A stretch of DNA of 64,000 nt, taken from the NCBI GenBank assembly GCA_032622095.1, contig CP136065.1, forward strand, positions 241,717,530 to 241,781,529. The letters run 5' to 3'. Positions within the stretch are counted from its first letter, which is position 1. Every line of letters starts with the position of its first letter. Under the pieces are notes generated by a model. The model was not told where the DNA came from, searched no databases, and worked only from the letters and a program-made list of their open reading frames with translations. This stretch comes from Siphonodentalium dalli. Taxonomy: Eukaryota; Mollusca; Scaphopoda; Gadilida; Siphonodentaliidae. The position numbers were made by a program, and so were the translations under genes. Positions 11,816-24,591 of this stretch are shown here, piece by piece.

Positions 11816-13170
11816 AGAGTAGCGTTCATGCTCCCGTATTCCAAAATTGGTAAATAATAAAGAGCGTTCATACTCGCGTATTCCAAAAGTTGTAGATAAT
11901 AAAGAGCGTTCATACTCTCGTATTCCAAAAGTAGTAGATAATAAAGAGCGTTAATGCCCCCCGTATTCAAAAGTGGTAGATAATAAAGAGCGTTCATGCT
12001 CCCATATCCCAAACGTGGCAGATAATAAAGAGCGTCCATGCTCCCATATCCCAAACGTGGCAGATCATAAAGAGCGTCCATGCTCCCGTATTCCAAACGT
12101 GGCAGATAATACAGAGCGTTCATGCTCCCGTATCCCAGACGTGGCAGATAATAAAGAGCGTTCATGCTCCCGTATCCCAAAAGTGGTAGGTAATAAAGAA
12201 CGTTCATGCTCGCGTATTCCAAACGTAGCAGATAACAGAACGTTCATACTCCCGTACCCCAAAAGTTGTAGATCACAAAGAGCGTTCATGCTCGCGTATT
12301 CCAAACGTAGCAGATAACAGAGAGCGTTCATACTCACGTATTCCAAACGTGGTAGATAATAAAGAGCGTTTATACTCCCGTATTCCAATGGTAGATAATA
12401 AAGAGCGTTCATACTCCCGTATTCCAAAGTGGTAGATAATAAAGAGCGTTCATGCTCGCGTATTCCAAACGTAGCAGATAACAGAGAGCGTTCATGCTCC
12501 CGTATTCCAAACGTGATAGATAATAAAGAGCGTCCATGCTCCCGTATTCCAAAACATGGCAGATAATAAAGAGCGTCCATGCTCCCGTATTCCAAACGTG
12601 GTAGATAATAATGAGCGTCCATGCTCCCGTATTCCAAATGTGGTAGATAATAAAGAGCGTCCATGCTCCCGTATTCCAAAACATGGCAGATAATAAAGAG
12701 CGTCCATGCTCCCGTATTCCAAACGTGGTAGATAATAATGAGCGTCCATGCTCCCGTATTCCAAAACATGGCAGATAATAAAGAGCGTCCATGCTCCCGT
12801 ATTCCAAACGTGGTAGATAATAAAGAGCGTCCATGCTCCCGTATTCCAAAACATGGCAGATAATAAAGAGCGTCCATGCTCCCGTATTCCAAACGTGGTA
12901 GATAATAATGAGCGTCCATGCTCCCGTATTCCAAAACATGGCAGATAATAAAGAGCGTCCATGCTCCCGTATTCCAAACGTGGTAGATAATAATGAGCGT
13001 CCATGCTCCCGTATTCCAAAACATGGCAGATAATAAAGAGCGTCCATGCTCCCGTATTCCAAACGTGGCAGATAATAAAGAGCGTCCATGCTCCAGTAAT
13101 CCAAACGTGGTAGATAATAAAGAGCGTCCACGCTCCCGTATTCCAAACGTGGTAGATAATAATGAGCGTT
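11816..13170 (-). repeat. 42-bp minisatellite, about 32 units
   Basis: Unit is AGATAATAAAGAGCGTCCAT then GCTCCCGTATTCCAAACGTG then GT. The right half is highly homogeneous, with alternating 42-bp and 43-bp (CCAAAACATGG) variants; the left half is more diverged. On the - strand 42 bp encodes 14 residues (EYGSMNALYYLPRL). The unit has no stop codon in any of the three - strand frames, so long overlapping frames (up to 319 codons) appear. I regard these as artefacts of the repeat. Confidence 0.9.
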
Positions 13171-13484
13171 CTCAATCACGATCTTTTGTACTCGTTTCAA
13201 ATATGATGAATATTTGGTGTATTTTCACAATGGTTGTTCAATACGAATGGTGGCGATTGCAAATATTTTTCATTTTCTTTTGCCTTTTAATCTGAAAATT
13301 AACTAATTTTGACTCATTTGGTGTAAAATCTGACAGGGCATCTTTAAATGAGCTTGACGCTTGCTTACTACTATACTTCGAAACTATGTGAGTGACACAG
13401 TTATGTCTTTTCGGAATTTATTCTCCACATCTGACTAATAGTGTGTTATGTGTGGGACTTACATGTATGTATGTCCCTGTCATG

Positions 13485-13830
13485 TTGGATACCACCCGAC
13501 GCAGAGGCGTTGCAATCAAGCACCTCATTCTTTCCAAATATTTGAAATTTCCAACCCGACATCCCCTATATAGTTGGAAATAAATTTTCGAATTGACGAC
13601 CAATTAATGCAATTATAAAGAATGACTTAAAGTAGGAAGTTGTTTGGTATATTGTGTTTAATTTGGTATAAAACAACAAACGTAATAACTAATAATGAAT
13701 AGTGATCGGCAATTCAAACTATCAAAACGTCTTGAACATATCTTTGGTCTGAAATATTCAACTGATGAATATTTTGACGACTGTTGGAGGGGGTGAGACA
13801 CACCAACCCCTTGATATCACGTCCCTGACC
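13485..13830. repeat. Family 7 dispersed repeat
   Basis: TTCCAACCCGACATCCCCTA near the start and GAGACACACCAACCCCTTG...CACGTCCCTG at the end, as in the 21425 and 36965 copies. Confidence 0.4.
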
Positions 13831-14164
13831 CGGCGCCTTCGTTAATTTTACAAACCAACAGAGAAGAAAATGACAATTGCAGGAAAATGCTATTCATTAT
13901 GCTGTGAAATAAGAGTTTCTATAAACATTCACATATGTTGACATGGTGCTTGTTCTTATAATCCAACCGTGGAGCGAGAAATACGTCAGTACGCTTGAAC
14001 GACTTTACTAATTTACCGGATCACAAGGTTTCTGAAACCCCATGCCATCTGTTTTATGAGCACGTTGTTTTCAATTACACATAGTTTGTTAAGAGTATCT
14101 TCAGCTTGTCTTGTGGAGATAGTTACGCCAGAAAGACGTCCAGGGTCAGATGTGCGTTTTGCAG

Positions 14165-14350
14165 AAAATAACTTGCAAGAGATTTTCAACAAAGAATTTC
14201 ACATATCCTCATCTTTATTGTACGGTATATAAACTATATATAGGATCAGAACAATTATTGTGGGATGTAAATAACATTGGATTTAAATATATTTGAGAGG
14301 TTGAAAATATGTTATTTTCTGTCCCTTCAAGTACCAAGAACTTGTAGAAT
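14165..14350. repeat. Fragment of the 16.1/22.2 kb segmental repeat
   Basis: TTGCAAGAGATTTTCAACAA through GAGGTTGAAAATATGTTATT matches the start of the 22225 copy. Confidence 0.5.
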
Positions 14351-15642
14351 ATATCTATATATATAAAGTTAAGTGTATATATGCCTGTGTCTTTTTGAAA
14401 CGCTGTCACGACATTAGCGCGTTAAAAAATATACGACCCTCATGTTCGATCGTGCCCATATTTTGACCATGTCATGCGGCATATCTTGGACACGCAAAAT
14501 TTCAGGACGACCTGAGATATAACGCATTTCTCATAGGTTATCAAGGCGATATTTTCACTTCTCCGAAGACGAAAGTGGTTTCAATGGCGTCAGTCATAAC
14601 AAAATATACCAAAGCCAAATTCCGGACAAAATCATCGCACCGTTTGTCGGCTTTCTTTATATCGTTATCAGTGGTGCAGCGGTGGCGACATTGTCCTGCA
14701 TATTCAAACATTCTTGCCTTGGTCATCCGTCATTTTGACAGGCAAGTCCCTGGTAAATACTAATTCAATTAAATTTAATAGTAACTCTGGTCATCATAAA
14801 AGACATTACAGAGACAATACATATGACACAATTACGTATCATCAATACATGTACATGTATACATACACAGAAAATCATTATGATAAATATTATAATACAT
14901 CGATGTCGCGTTTAATGGGTGTATACTTGTTTACTCATCATAATCAGATAATATATTTACCAATACTAGTATAAGGCCAAAACAAAATTCTCTTTTTCCG
15001 ATAACATTGGGAAAATTGGGATAGGAATTTTTTTTGCAATGTCGCCTAAATCACGTGTATATAGATAGTGTATTTTTGCCCGTGTTATCTTTTCGATGTT
15101 ATAACGTTCCCCGTCAGATCTTCATAAAGTTCTCATGTTTTTGAATTATACGCGCCATTCATAACTTGATATAGATTACAGTCAGCTTCATATATACATG
15201 GCTGATGCGCCGTATACTGACTATCCAGCCGGATTCTGTCGGAACCCCGTTCAGTCCATATATATAGTTTGCCTAGATATGCTCATAAGTATACATGTAG
15301 ACACGTGTTTATTATTCAGTAATGAATATACAATGTGCAAATACCCAGACTGGGACTCTGTGAACTCGATAAGAAATCTCAGTAAAATCAATGCCGCATA
15401 CAAAGCTGATATAATATTAATCGAATGGGATTGTAAGATCATTGTGCATTGTGTAACAACATATTGCTTCCACAGAACGCTTTGAATCCTTTGATCAGTA
15501 ACCGATGGAAACTGGAATGGACATCATGCCGGCTATAAAAGCGCTTAAATTATAAAGGATACATATACCAGCCTGTTCTCGTGAAAATAAGCACACACCG
15601 CAACACAACGGACGTATTTTAATGAGCGCTATACGATCGTAT
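14351..15642. other. No gene recognised
   Basis: The longest frame is 95 codons (15198-15485) without recognisable homology or supporting splice sites. Confidence 0.45.
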
Positions 15643-15790
15643 TGTCATTATATAACCCCAATATACGCTCTATATATATGTCATTATATAACCCCAATAT
15701 ACGCTCTATATATATATGTCATTATATAACCCCAATATACGCTCTATATATATGTGTCATTATATAACCCCAATATACGCTCTATATATG
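15643..15790. repeat. Tandem repeat of about 37-39 bp, 4 units
   Basis: Unit GTCATTATATAACCCCAATA then TACGCTCTATATATAT with variable TA length. Confidence 0.85.
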
Positions 15791-15997
15791 GGCACAAAAC
15801 GCGTGTTTTAAAACAGTCCGATGTGGGACCAGTTCCATACAAAATACGCCCATATTGGAATTATTTAATCTACCTTTTTCATCGAGACGACTTATCAGAT
15901 TCACGCTCTTTATTATGTGTTTCCATTGCGGTCCGCGCCATTCAGCATAATAACGGGTTCACGCTCACTATGGGCTTAGTTCAGAATCAAATCCTCC

Positions 15998-16125
15998 CAA
16001 TGTGAACCTATGTGAATATTTAGGTCCAATATGAACCTATTTGAATATTTAGGTCCAATATGAACCTATTTGAATATTTAGGTATAATATGAACCTATGT
16101 GAATATCTAGGTCCAATATGAACCA
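15998..16125. repeat. 29-bp tandem repeat, about 4 units
   Basis: Unit AATATGAACCTATTTGAATA then TTTAGGTCC. Confidence 0.8.
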
Positions 16126-16136
16126 GGTAAATTTAT

Positions 16137-16905
16137 AACAAAGAATTTATCCTGATTCATCTTGTGAAAAATCTTGAATTGTACATATCCTCAAATTCAT
16201 TGTCTATGCAATCTGAACAATTATTGAGAGAAGACAAAAATACTGGGTTTTAATACATTTGAAATGTTGAACATATCATTTTATGTTTTGTCCCCAAACT
16301 GTCAAACTAATTATTAATATCAAACAACAATCCAATCGCCAAAATAGCTTATTTTCTTGGCCCCATGAGAGGAGACACCATGAGAGGAGACACCATGAGA
16401 GGAGGCCCCATGAGAGGAGGCTTAATTTGTGTTATAATGTTGAGTTAATTTTTTTAATTGCATCATATAATATCATACCCCATTTGTTACATATGACATG
16501 TGCACGTATATACATAGTAATTTAGTTATTAATGAAAATATTAGATAAGCTATGGGTATGGACCCCGGGAGAAGTATATGAACACAGCATACGATTTTAA
16601 TATTAATACATATTTATAAAATTACTGTATACTGAGGGTCAAGAAAATTGAAGTCTTCTCTCATGATCTTCAGATATGATATCATAGATATATGAACTGC
16701 ACTTTTGAAAAAGTTCTATCTTACAATGCCATAAAAGTATAGTAAATTTGGTTAAAATTTTCAACGAGGTGACAGTTCTTGAATAATGTGACACAATGAT
16801 TGCTTGAACCAAATTTCAAATGTAAATTCCAGACTGATTTTGAGAAATCAAATTTCAAATATCAGAACATTTTGGCAAAACGTGCGTCTGACCTTTAACT
16901 GTATT
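16137..16905. repeat. Segmental repeat, copy upstream of the 55-bp satellite
   Basis: Homologous blocks in the same order as 22225-23600: ACAATTATTGAGAG..., CCAATCGCCAAAATAGCTTA, GATCTTCAGATATGATATCA, then GACTGATTTTGAGAAATC and AACGTGCGTCTGACC. A shorter relative is at 14165-14350. Confidence 0.6.
16361..16422. repeat. 15-bp tandem repeat, 4 units
   Basis: CCATGAGAGGAGACA repeated, drifting to GGAGGCC. The paralogous segment at 22.47 kb has a single unit (CCACGAGAGGAGGC), so expansion occurred after duplication. Confidence 0.8.
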
Positions 16906-17212
16906 TTTGCGTTTTCTGATTGGTTATTAATTGTATTTATTGTGATGTTCAGATATAATGTTGAACACGCAGCGATTGTTGTACTTATTATCATTTTGTT
17001 TGTTTATATTATAAAATCACCCATATACCGATCGTAATAATATACCATTATTATTAAAATGGTATGCGATAATTGGTTAGTGAGGGGGTTAAGGCCCCTA
17101 TTATGTTAGTCGGTTTGGGTAAGCTATAATGGACGGACTGGTAGGCAGGAAATGGAAGGTCTGTTATTTGATTTGTCCAGGACTCCACATCTGACTTTGC
17201 ATGCGTGTGAGT

Positions 17213-20200
17213 TGACACGGACTGATTTCTGTACAAACATTACGGCGATAGCTCGATAAGGCTGCATCCACATGGACTGATTTCTGTACAAACATTATGG
17301 CGATAACTCGATAAGGCTGCATTCACACGGAGTGGTTTCTGTACAAACATTATGGCGATAGCTGGATAAGGCTGCATTCACATGGACTTATTTCTGTACA
17401 CACATTATGGCGATAACTCGATAAGGCTGCATCCACATGGACTGATTTCTGTACAAACAGTGCGGCGATAGCTCGATAAGGCTGAATTCACATGGACTGA
17501 TTTATGTACAAACATTACGGCGATAGCTCGATAAGGCTGCATTATTCACATGGACTGATTTATGTACAAACATTACGGCGATAGCTCGATAAGGCTGCAT
17601 TCACATGGACTGATTTATGTACAAACATTATGGCGATAACTCGATAAGGCTGCATTCGCATGGACCGATTTCTGTACAGACATTATGGCGATAGCTCGAT
17701 AAGGCTGAATTCACATGGACTGATTTATGTACAAACATTATGGCGATAACTCGATAAGGCTGCATTCGCATGGACCGATTTCTGTACAAACATTATGGCG
17801 ATAGCTCGATAAGGCTGAATTCACATGGACTGATTTATGTACAAACATTATGGCGATAGCTCGATAAGGCTGCATCCACATGGACTAATTTATGTACAAT
17901 CATTATGGCGATAGCTCGATAGGGCTGCATTCACATGGACTGATTTATGTACCAACATTATGGCGATAGCTCGAACAGGCTGCATTCACATGAACTGATT
18001 TCTGTGCCAAAATTATGGCGATAACTCGATAAGGCTGCATTCACATGGACTGATTTCTGTACAAACATTATGGCGATAACTCGATAAGGCTGTATTCACA
18101 TGAACTGATTTCTGTACCAACATTATGGCGATAGCTCGATAAGGCTGCATTCACATGAACTGATTTCTGTACCAACATTATGGCGATAACTCGATAAGGC
18201 TGTATTCGCATGGACTGATTTCTGTACCAACATTATGGCGATAGCTCGATAAGGCTGCATTCACATGGACTGATTTATGTACAAACATTACGACGATAGC
18301 TCGATAAGGCTGCATCCACATGGACGGATTTATGTACAAACATTATGGCGATAGCTCGATAAGGCTGCATTCACATGGACTAATTTATGTACAAACATTA
18401 CGACGATAGCTCGATAAGGCTGCATCCACATGGACTGATTTATGTGCAAACATTACGACGATAGCTCGATAAGGCTGCATTATTCACATGGACTGATTTA
18501 TGTATAAACATTATGGCGATGGCTCGATAAGACTGCATTCATATGGACTGATTTGTGTACAAACATTACGACGATAGCTCGATAAGGCTGCATCCACATG
18601 GACGGATTTATGTACAAACATTATGGCGATAGCTCGATAAGGCTGCATTCACATGGACTGATTTATGTACAAACATTACGGCGATAGCTCGATAAGGCTG
18701 CATTATTCACATGGACTGATTTATGTACAAACATTATGGCGATAGGTCGATAAGGCTGCATTCGCATGAACTGATTTATGTACAAACATTATGGCGATAA
18801 CTCGATAAAGCTGCATTCTCATGGACTGATTTCTGTACAAACATTACGACGATAGCTCGATAAGGCTGCATTATTCACATGGACTGATTTATGTACAAAC
18901 ATTATGGCGATAGCTCGAAAAGGCTGCATTCACATGAACTGATTTATGTACAAACATTATGGCGATAGCTCGAAAAGGCTGCATTCACATGAACTGATTT
19001 ATGTACCAACATTATGGCGATAGCTCGATAAGGCTGCATTATTCACATGGACTGATTTATATACAAACATTATGGCGATAGCTCGAAAAGGCTGCATTCA
19101 CATGAACTGATTTATGTACAAACATTATGGCGATAGCTCGAAAAGGCTGCATTCACATGAACTGATTTATGTACCAACATTGCGACGATAGCTCGATAAG
19201 GCTGCATTCACATGGACTGATTTCTGTACAAACATTATGGCGATAACTCGATAAGGCTGCATTCACATGGACTGATTTCTGTACAAACATTATGGCGATA
19301 ACTCGATAAGGCTGTATCCACATGAACTGATTTCTGTACCAACATTATGGCGATAGCTCGATAAGGCTACATTCACATGGACTGATTTATATACAAACAT
19401 TATGGCGATAGCTTGATAAGGCTGCATTCACATGGACTGATTTATATACAAACATTATGGCGATAGCTTGATAAGGCTGTATCCACATGAACTGATTTCT
19501 GTACCAACATTATGGCGATAACTCGATAAGGCTGCATTCACATGGACTGATTTATATACAAACATTATGGCGATAGCTTGATAAGGCTGCATTCACATGG
19601 ACTGATTTATATACAAACATTATGGCGATAGCTTGATAAGGCTGTATCCACATGGACTGATTTATGTACAAACTTTATGGCGATAGCTCGATAAGGCTGC
19701 ATTAACATGGACTGATTTATTTACAAACATTATGGCGATAGCTCGATAAAGCTGCATTCACATGGACTGATTTCTGTACCAACATTATGGCGATAGCTCG
19801 AAAAGGCTGCATTCACATGAACTGATTTCTGTATCAAAATTATGGCGATAACTCGATAAGTCTGCATTCACATGGACTGATTTATGTACAAACATTATGG
19901 CGATAACTCGATAAGGCTGTATTCACATGAACTGATTTCTGTACCAACATTATGGCGATAGCTCGATAAGGCTGCATTCACATGAACTGATTTATGTACA
20001 AACATTATGGCGATAGGTCGATAAGACTGTATTCACATGAACTGATTTATGTACAAACATTATGGCGATAGCTCGATAAGGCTGCATTATTCACATGAAC
20101 TGATTTCTGTACCAACATTATGGCGATAGCTCGATAAGGCTGCATTCACATGAACTGATTTCTGTACCAACATTATGGCGATAACTCGATAAGGCTGTAT

Positions 20201-20543
20201 CCACATGAACTGATTTCTGTACCAACATTATGGCGATAGCTCGATAAGGCTACATTCACATGAACTGATTTCTGTACCAACATTACGGCGATAACTCGAT
20301 AAGGCTACATTCACATGGACTGATTTATGTACAAACATTATGGCGATAGCTCGATAAGGCTGCATTCACATGAACTGATTTCTGAACCAACATTATGGCG
20401 ATAGCTGGATAAGGCTGAATTCACATGGACACACATGGACTGATTTCTGTATAAACATAATGGCGATAGCTCGATAAGGCTGCATTCACATGGACTGATT
20501 TCTGTACAAACATTATGGCGATAGCGCGATAAGGCTGTATTCA
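17213..20543. repeat. 55-bp satellite array, about 60 units
   Basis: Consensus ATTCACATGGACTGATTTCT then GTACAAACATTATGGCGATA then RCTCGATAAGGCTGC. A recurrent 58-bp variant carries CATTATTCAC. Local dimers (about 110 bp) are repeated, for example around 17648-17867 and 19380-19660. No coding potential. Confidence 0.95.
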
Positions 20544-20814
20544 TACACTAGCACATTTGCTAATTGTTTTTTTTAATGTAATGTAGATTGAACTCCTTGT
20601 TCAATCTAATTTATTTTGTTTTAACTTGTTTTATTTTTTTTATTTTAAAACTAAGGCCATTGTAACATCCCCAGGTTTACCAGGAGTCTCTACAACAAAT
20701 TTGGTTTCAATCAAATTCAGAACATATATAAACAGTAGATAATACTCAGCTATCTGATATATCTGAGAACACAGCTTAGCAATCCTGACTAAAGTTGGTT
20801 TCAAAGCACACCAA

Positions 20815-21279
20815 TTAAAGATGCATAATCCGAGTAAGCGCCCCTAAATTACTATTTATTAAGCGCCCCTCAATTACTATTTATTTGGATTCGGGGTTAA
20901 CAATATTTGAACCGAGTCGAGGAAACCACATATCAAAGCTCAGAGTTATTAGATATCGATTTTTGAAATCTATTATTTTTCACCGTCGAGATTTAATAGT
21001 GGCCCAGTAAACAGTCCACGACCGACGGTCTCGGACCAGATTGCGGATGAAGATGGATAACTCTAAATCAAGAGGCTTTCTGTTGATAATAAGGCCAAAT
21101 TTCGTTGTTGAACACAATGTTGATAAATAACTCGTTTCGGGGGATTTTATACTATATTAGCATTATCTTTGGGGCAATTAATCGATTCTGATAACTGAAG
21201 CGGCATTTCTAAAAATGACATTGTTGTTGTTGGAATCTGATTATATGGGGACCATCGAATCGGATTGAGTACCTTTAAT
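20815..21279. mobile_element. Family 3 MITE-like element
   Basis: TTAAAGATGCATAATCCG at the left and CGGATTGAGTACCTTTAA at the right, with the same internal block order as the 3983 copy. Confidence 0.55.
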
Positions 21280-21424
21280 GTAACTGAATTTTCTCATAAA
21301 GGTTTATTTTCAATATTGATCCAGTAATTGTGTCTCTGTGTGTTGGCCATTTATAGACTTGCACATCATTCCCTAAAAGTGAATTTTCTCAAAGAAAATT
21401 CCACATGCTGCCACCTTAACGTGT

Positions 21425-21720
21425 TCAACTGCACCACCCCATGAAGTAGATACCAAGTTCGATAAATTCCATTTGCATCCCCTTCTTGAGATCTTGGATA
21501 ACTGGGATCTCAAACTTCGCACCTGTTGAAATTTCCAACCTGTCACCCCTAAGATTAGAAACAGAAAATCAATTAAAAATACAAATTTATTTTCATACTT
21601 ATGTAATGGTTGGAAAATCAGACTGTCAGAACAATATGAATTTCAAATAATTTTGTGTCATGTGTCAGGTATAAGTGAAATTTAGCGAGGCACCGCAAAC
21701 CCCCTGTAGCCACGTCTCTG
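21425..21720. repeat. Family 7 dispersed repeat
   Basis: TTTCCAACCTGTCACCCCTA, GGTTGGAAAATCAGAC and ACCCCCTGTAGCCACGTCTC in family order. Confidence 0.4.
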
Positions 21721-22224
21721 CCCTCTCCCCTCTAGTGGAAAGTTGTAAATAGTTTATACCCGTTCTCATATACTACCGTACATTATCATGTAGATCGCCT
21801 GAAAATCAAATCAACGTCATGCTGGCATGGTGCTGTATCGACATGTTTATCTCCCCTGAATTAAGCAGACGACAGTTCGTGACGGTGCCTCCAGTCTGGG
21901 TGATCAAGTTCAACACTTGAGTGTTCTATTAACGGGTATTCAAACCACATGTTCTTGATCTTATTTTAATTGAAAGTGGGAATTAATGCTCACCATGAAA
22001 GTTAGTTGAACAGAGTTTGATAAAAACTGGTAAATAGGTAACTGAATCCGGCCTGTTGTAGGTGTGCTTGTAACACAGACAGTCTGATTTTTGCCCACGC
22101 CAAGCAATCTCTACCAGAGCGCACCAGCCATACTTCTTTTCTGACTGTCACCGGCTGGGTACTTGTCTGTGGTTTTCTATATTTTAGATGTAGATGCACT
22201 TTTTGCATAATTAAAGCCAAATAT

Positions 22225-23600
22225 GGCAAGAGATTTTCAACAAAGAATTTCTCTGGATATATCTGGCAAAAAATCATGAATTTCACATATCATCTTCATT
22301 ATTTACAGAATCTGATCATTTATTAAGAGGTGACAAAAACAAATGATTATAACACATTTGGGACGTTGAAAATATTATTTTCTTTGTTGTCCCTTTCACT
22401 ACCAAGAATTGCTGGAATGATTAATAATTTCACACAACACTCCAATCACCAAACAGCTTATTGTTTTGGCTCCACGAGAGGAGGCTTCATTTGTATCATT
22501 ATGTGGAGTTAGCTTTTTTTTAATTGCATAATATAGTGTCAACCCCCCCCCCCCCCCACCCATATATTATAATGAAGAATAAAGCAGTCACAAATATTCT
22601 AGCCCAATGAAAACAAATGTTGATATGTAATGTGATCCACTCTAGCAGTGCACAATCAACTGGAAATTAGGCCAATTAGGCCACAGTTTTAAGCGATATG
22701 GTGACCGTGGTCAGCTTTAACTTGGTTATGAAGCCTTGACCCAGAACTCATCTCAGCCCAAATTTTCATTGAATAACATGAATGACATGAAAATTCTCAA
22801 ATATAGAAAATTATTTGTGCGTAGTTGTCTTTCTAAGTGAAAATAATCATAAAAGTTCATGAATCAAGAACAATTAAGTCTCTTCTCATGATCTTCAGAT
22901 ATGATATCATGGATATATGAACTGCACTTTTGAAAGAAATTTTATTTACAGAGGTTCTTGGTACATGAAAACGGTGAATTTTTTAAAATATTTTCCATGC
23001 CATAAATACACAGAACGACACGATGTGTAAATGGGTTTGTCAATACGGCACGAGTGCTGTCGCGTAAGGATAGAACGAGAGGCGCTTGCGCTTCTGCTAT
23101 CCTTCCGCGACAGCACGAGTGCCGTATCGACAAACCCATTTACACATCGTGTCGTTCTGCGTTTATTACAGGCTTCGCGTCCTAGAATCCGTGCATTAAA
23201 AAATACAGGATTATAAGGTTTATTTAGGCTCATACAGGGCGTGTTTGTCATGTGTGATGATTCTTTCATTTAAATAGTTCCAGTTTCGTTGTTGAGGCGA
23301 ACGTCATGTACGTCATTTTACGTCAACGAGATGCGTATGGAACGTATGTTGCATACGGATTTGTGAATATGGAACGGCAATAACACTGTACTTCTAGGAA
23401 CAAGCGTGTAATAAAAGTGAAGTAAATGAGATTATAATAACCGCAAACCGTTCGATGGTTCTTAAATATTGTATCACAATAATCGCTTGTACCAAATTTC
23501 ACAAATAAATTCCTGACAGATTTTGAGAAAATCCATTTAGAAATACCAGGAAATTTTGACCAAACGTGCATCTGACCCTTAATGCGGGTTTTTCCAGCCA
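22225..23600. repeat. Segmental repeat, copy downstream of the 55-bp satellite
   Basis: Same block order as 16137-16905 but longer, because the family 6 foldback (about 23011-23420) lies between the CCATGCCATAAA block and the CACAATAATCGCTTG block. Confidence 0.6.
23011..23159. mobile_element. Foldback core (family 6), near-perfect hairpin
   Basis: Arms of about 62 bp (CAGAACGACACGATGTGTAA..., GGATA) around a 25-nt centre, with few mismatches. Sequence to about 23420 is shared with the 1916 copy. Several overlapping short open frames here are mirror images of the same stem. Confidence 0.6.
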
Positions 23601-23870
23601 AAATGTTAAGGGATCGCCCCAAAGTCAAATTTCCTGTGTGCTTTGAGAACAATTCCCGCAATAAAAACTATTGGCAGAATGGAGAATTATAGAGCGCTAT
23701 AGTCTTGTTGACGATTTTCGCAAACTAGTCAGCAAAAATGGCATAAAATTATAACTCGTATGTTTGACTCGACTGATGTTTGCCATGTGCGTTGTTGTTC
23801 ATGTTTCTATATTATCTTCTTCGCAGATTCTATAATAACGCAGAAAATATTGTGACATGTTGTGTATTTA

Positions 23871-23963
23871 CCCTGTGCCAATGCATTCTCTTATATATGC
23901 GAGTCGACCATAGGTCGCCTCGCATATATAAGAGAATGCATTGTCTTAACAATTTTTTATCAT
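23871..23963. mobile_element. Double-hairpin MITE (family 1), fragment
   Basis: One complete hairpin preceded by CCCTGTGCC and followed by part of the AT-rich spacer. The termini and the second hairpin are missing. Further spacer-like sequence reappears after about 24107. Confidence 0.5.
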
Positions 23964-24256
23964 TTAAAAAAAAAAAATGTATCTTACAATTTTTAGGACA
24001 TAAAATAAAAAACATCCATTACCCTGCAGGGAGCCCCACACATATATAGAAGCATATAGAAGAGTGACGTCTGCTCATGTTTGTCTGGGGCTCTGTATGG
24101 GTGAAATTATAAAATTGTCAAAGAATACAAGAACAAATTATCAATGCATTATTTGATTGTCTGCTGAGTACGAAGTAATGTTACAGATGACAAATAAGCC
24201 GGAATGCAAACAAAAAGAACGCTCGTCATCGAGATATTTTTGTACAGTTTTCAGCC

Positions 24257-24358
24257 AAATGTATCAAATAAATGTATCAAATAAATGTATCAAATAAATG
24301 TATCAAATAAATGTATCAAATAAATGTTCATAATAAATGTATCAAATAAATGTTCATA
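24257..24358. repeat. 14-bp tandem repeat
   Basis: AAATGTATCAAATA units with two TTCATAAT variants at the right end. Confidence 0.8.
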
Positions 24359-24591
24359 ATAGTTCCATATACTCATTAATTGTATTGTATAGTTAGTGAG
24401 TTCACGCCCCGTATCAACATAATGTTTTACACGATTTGTGCCACGCATTCAATACCCAATCCACTAGATCCGTCAATTAATTTGTTTACGTATTGTACAT
24501 GGACATTCGTAACTTAGTTTATGGCTGGAGCCAAAAAGTTAATTTATATTAAATTATTAAATTTGATTTTAAGATTGCCTGTTAAAAGGGT

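Noticed and set aside
12065-13024. 319-codon - strand open frame with 14-residue repeats
   Set aside because: It is the translation of the 42-bp minisatellite, equally open in other frames, with no independent coding evidence.
17213-20543. CRISPR-like regular array
   Set aside because: Head-to-tail satellite with no repeat/spacer alternation, in a eukaryotic context.
22942-23269. Overlapping frames on both strands with VNGFVDTALV-like peptides, also seen at 1851-2120
   Set aside because: They are mirror translations of the family 6 hairpin arms, not a conserved protein.
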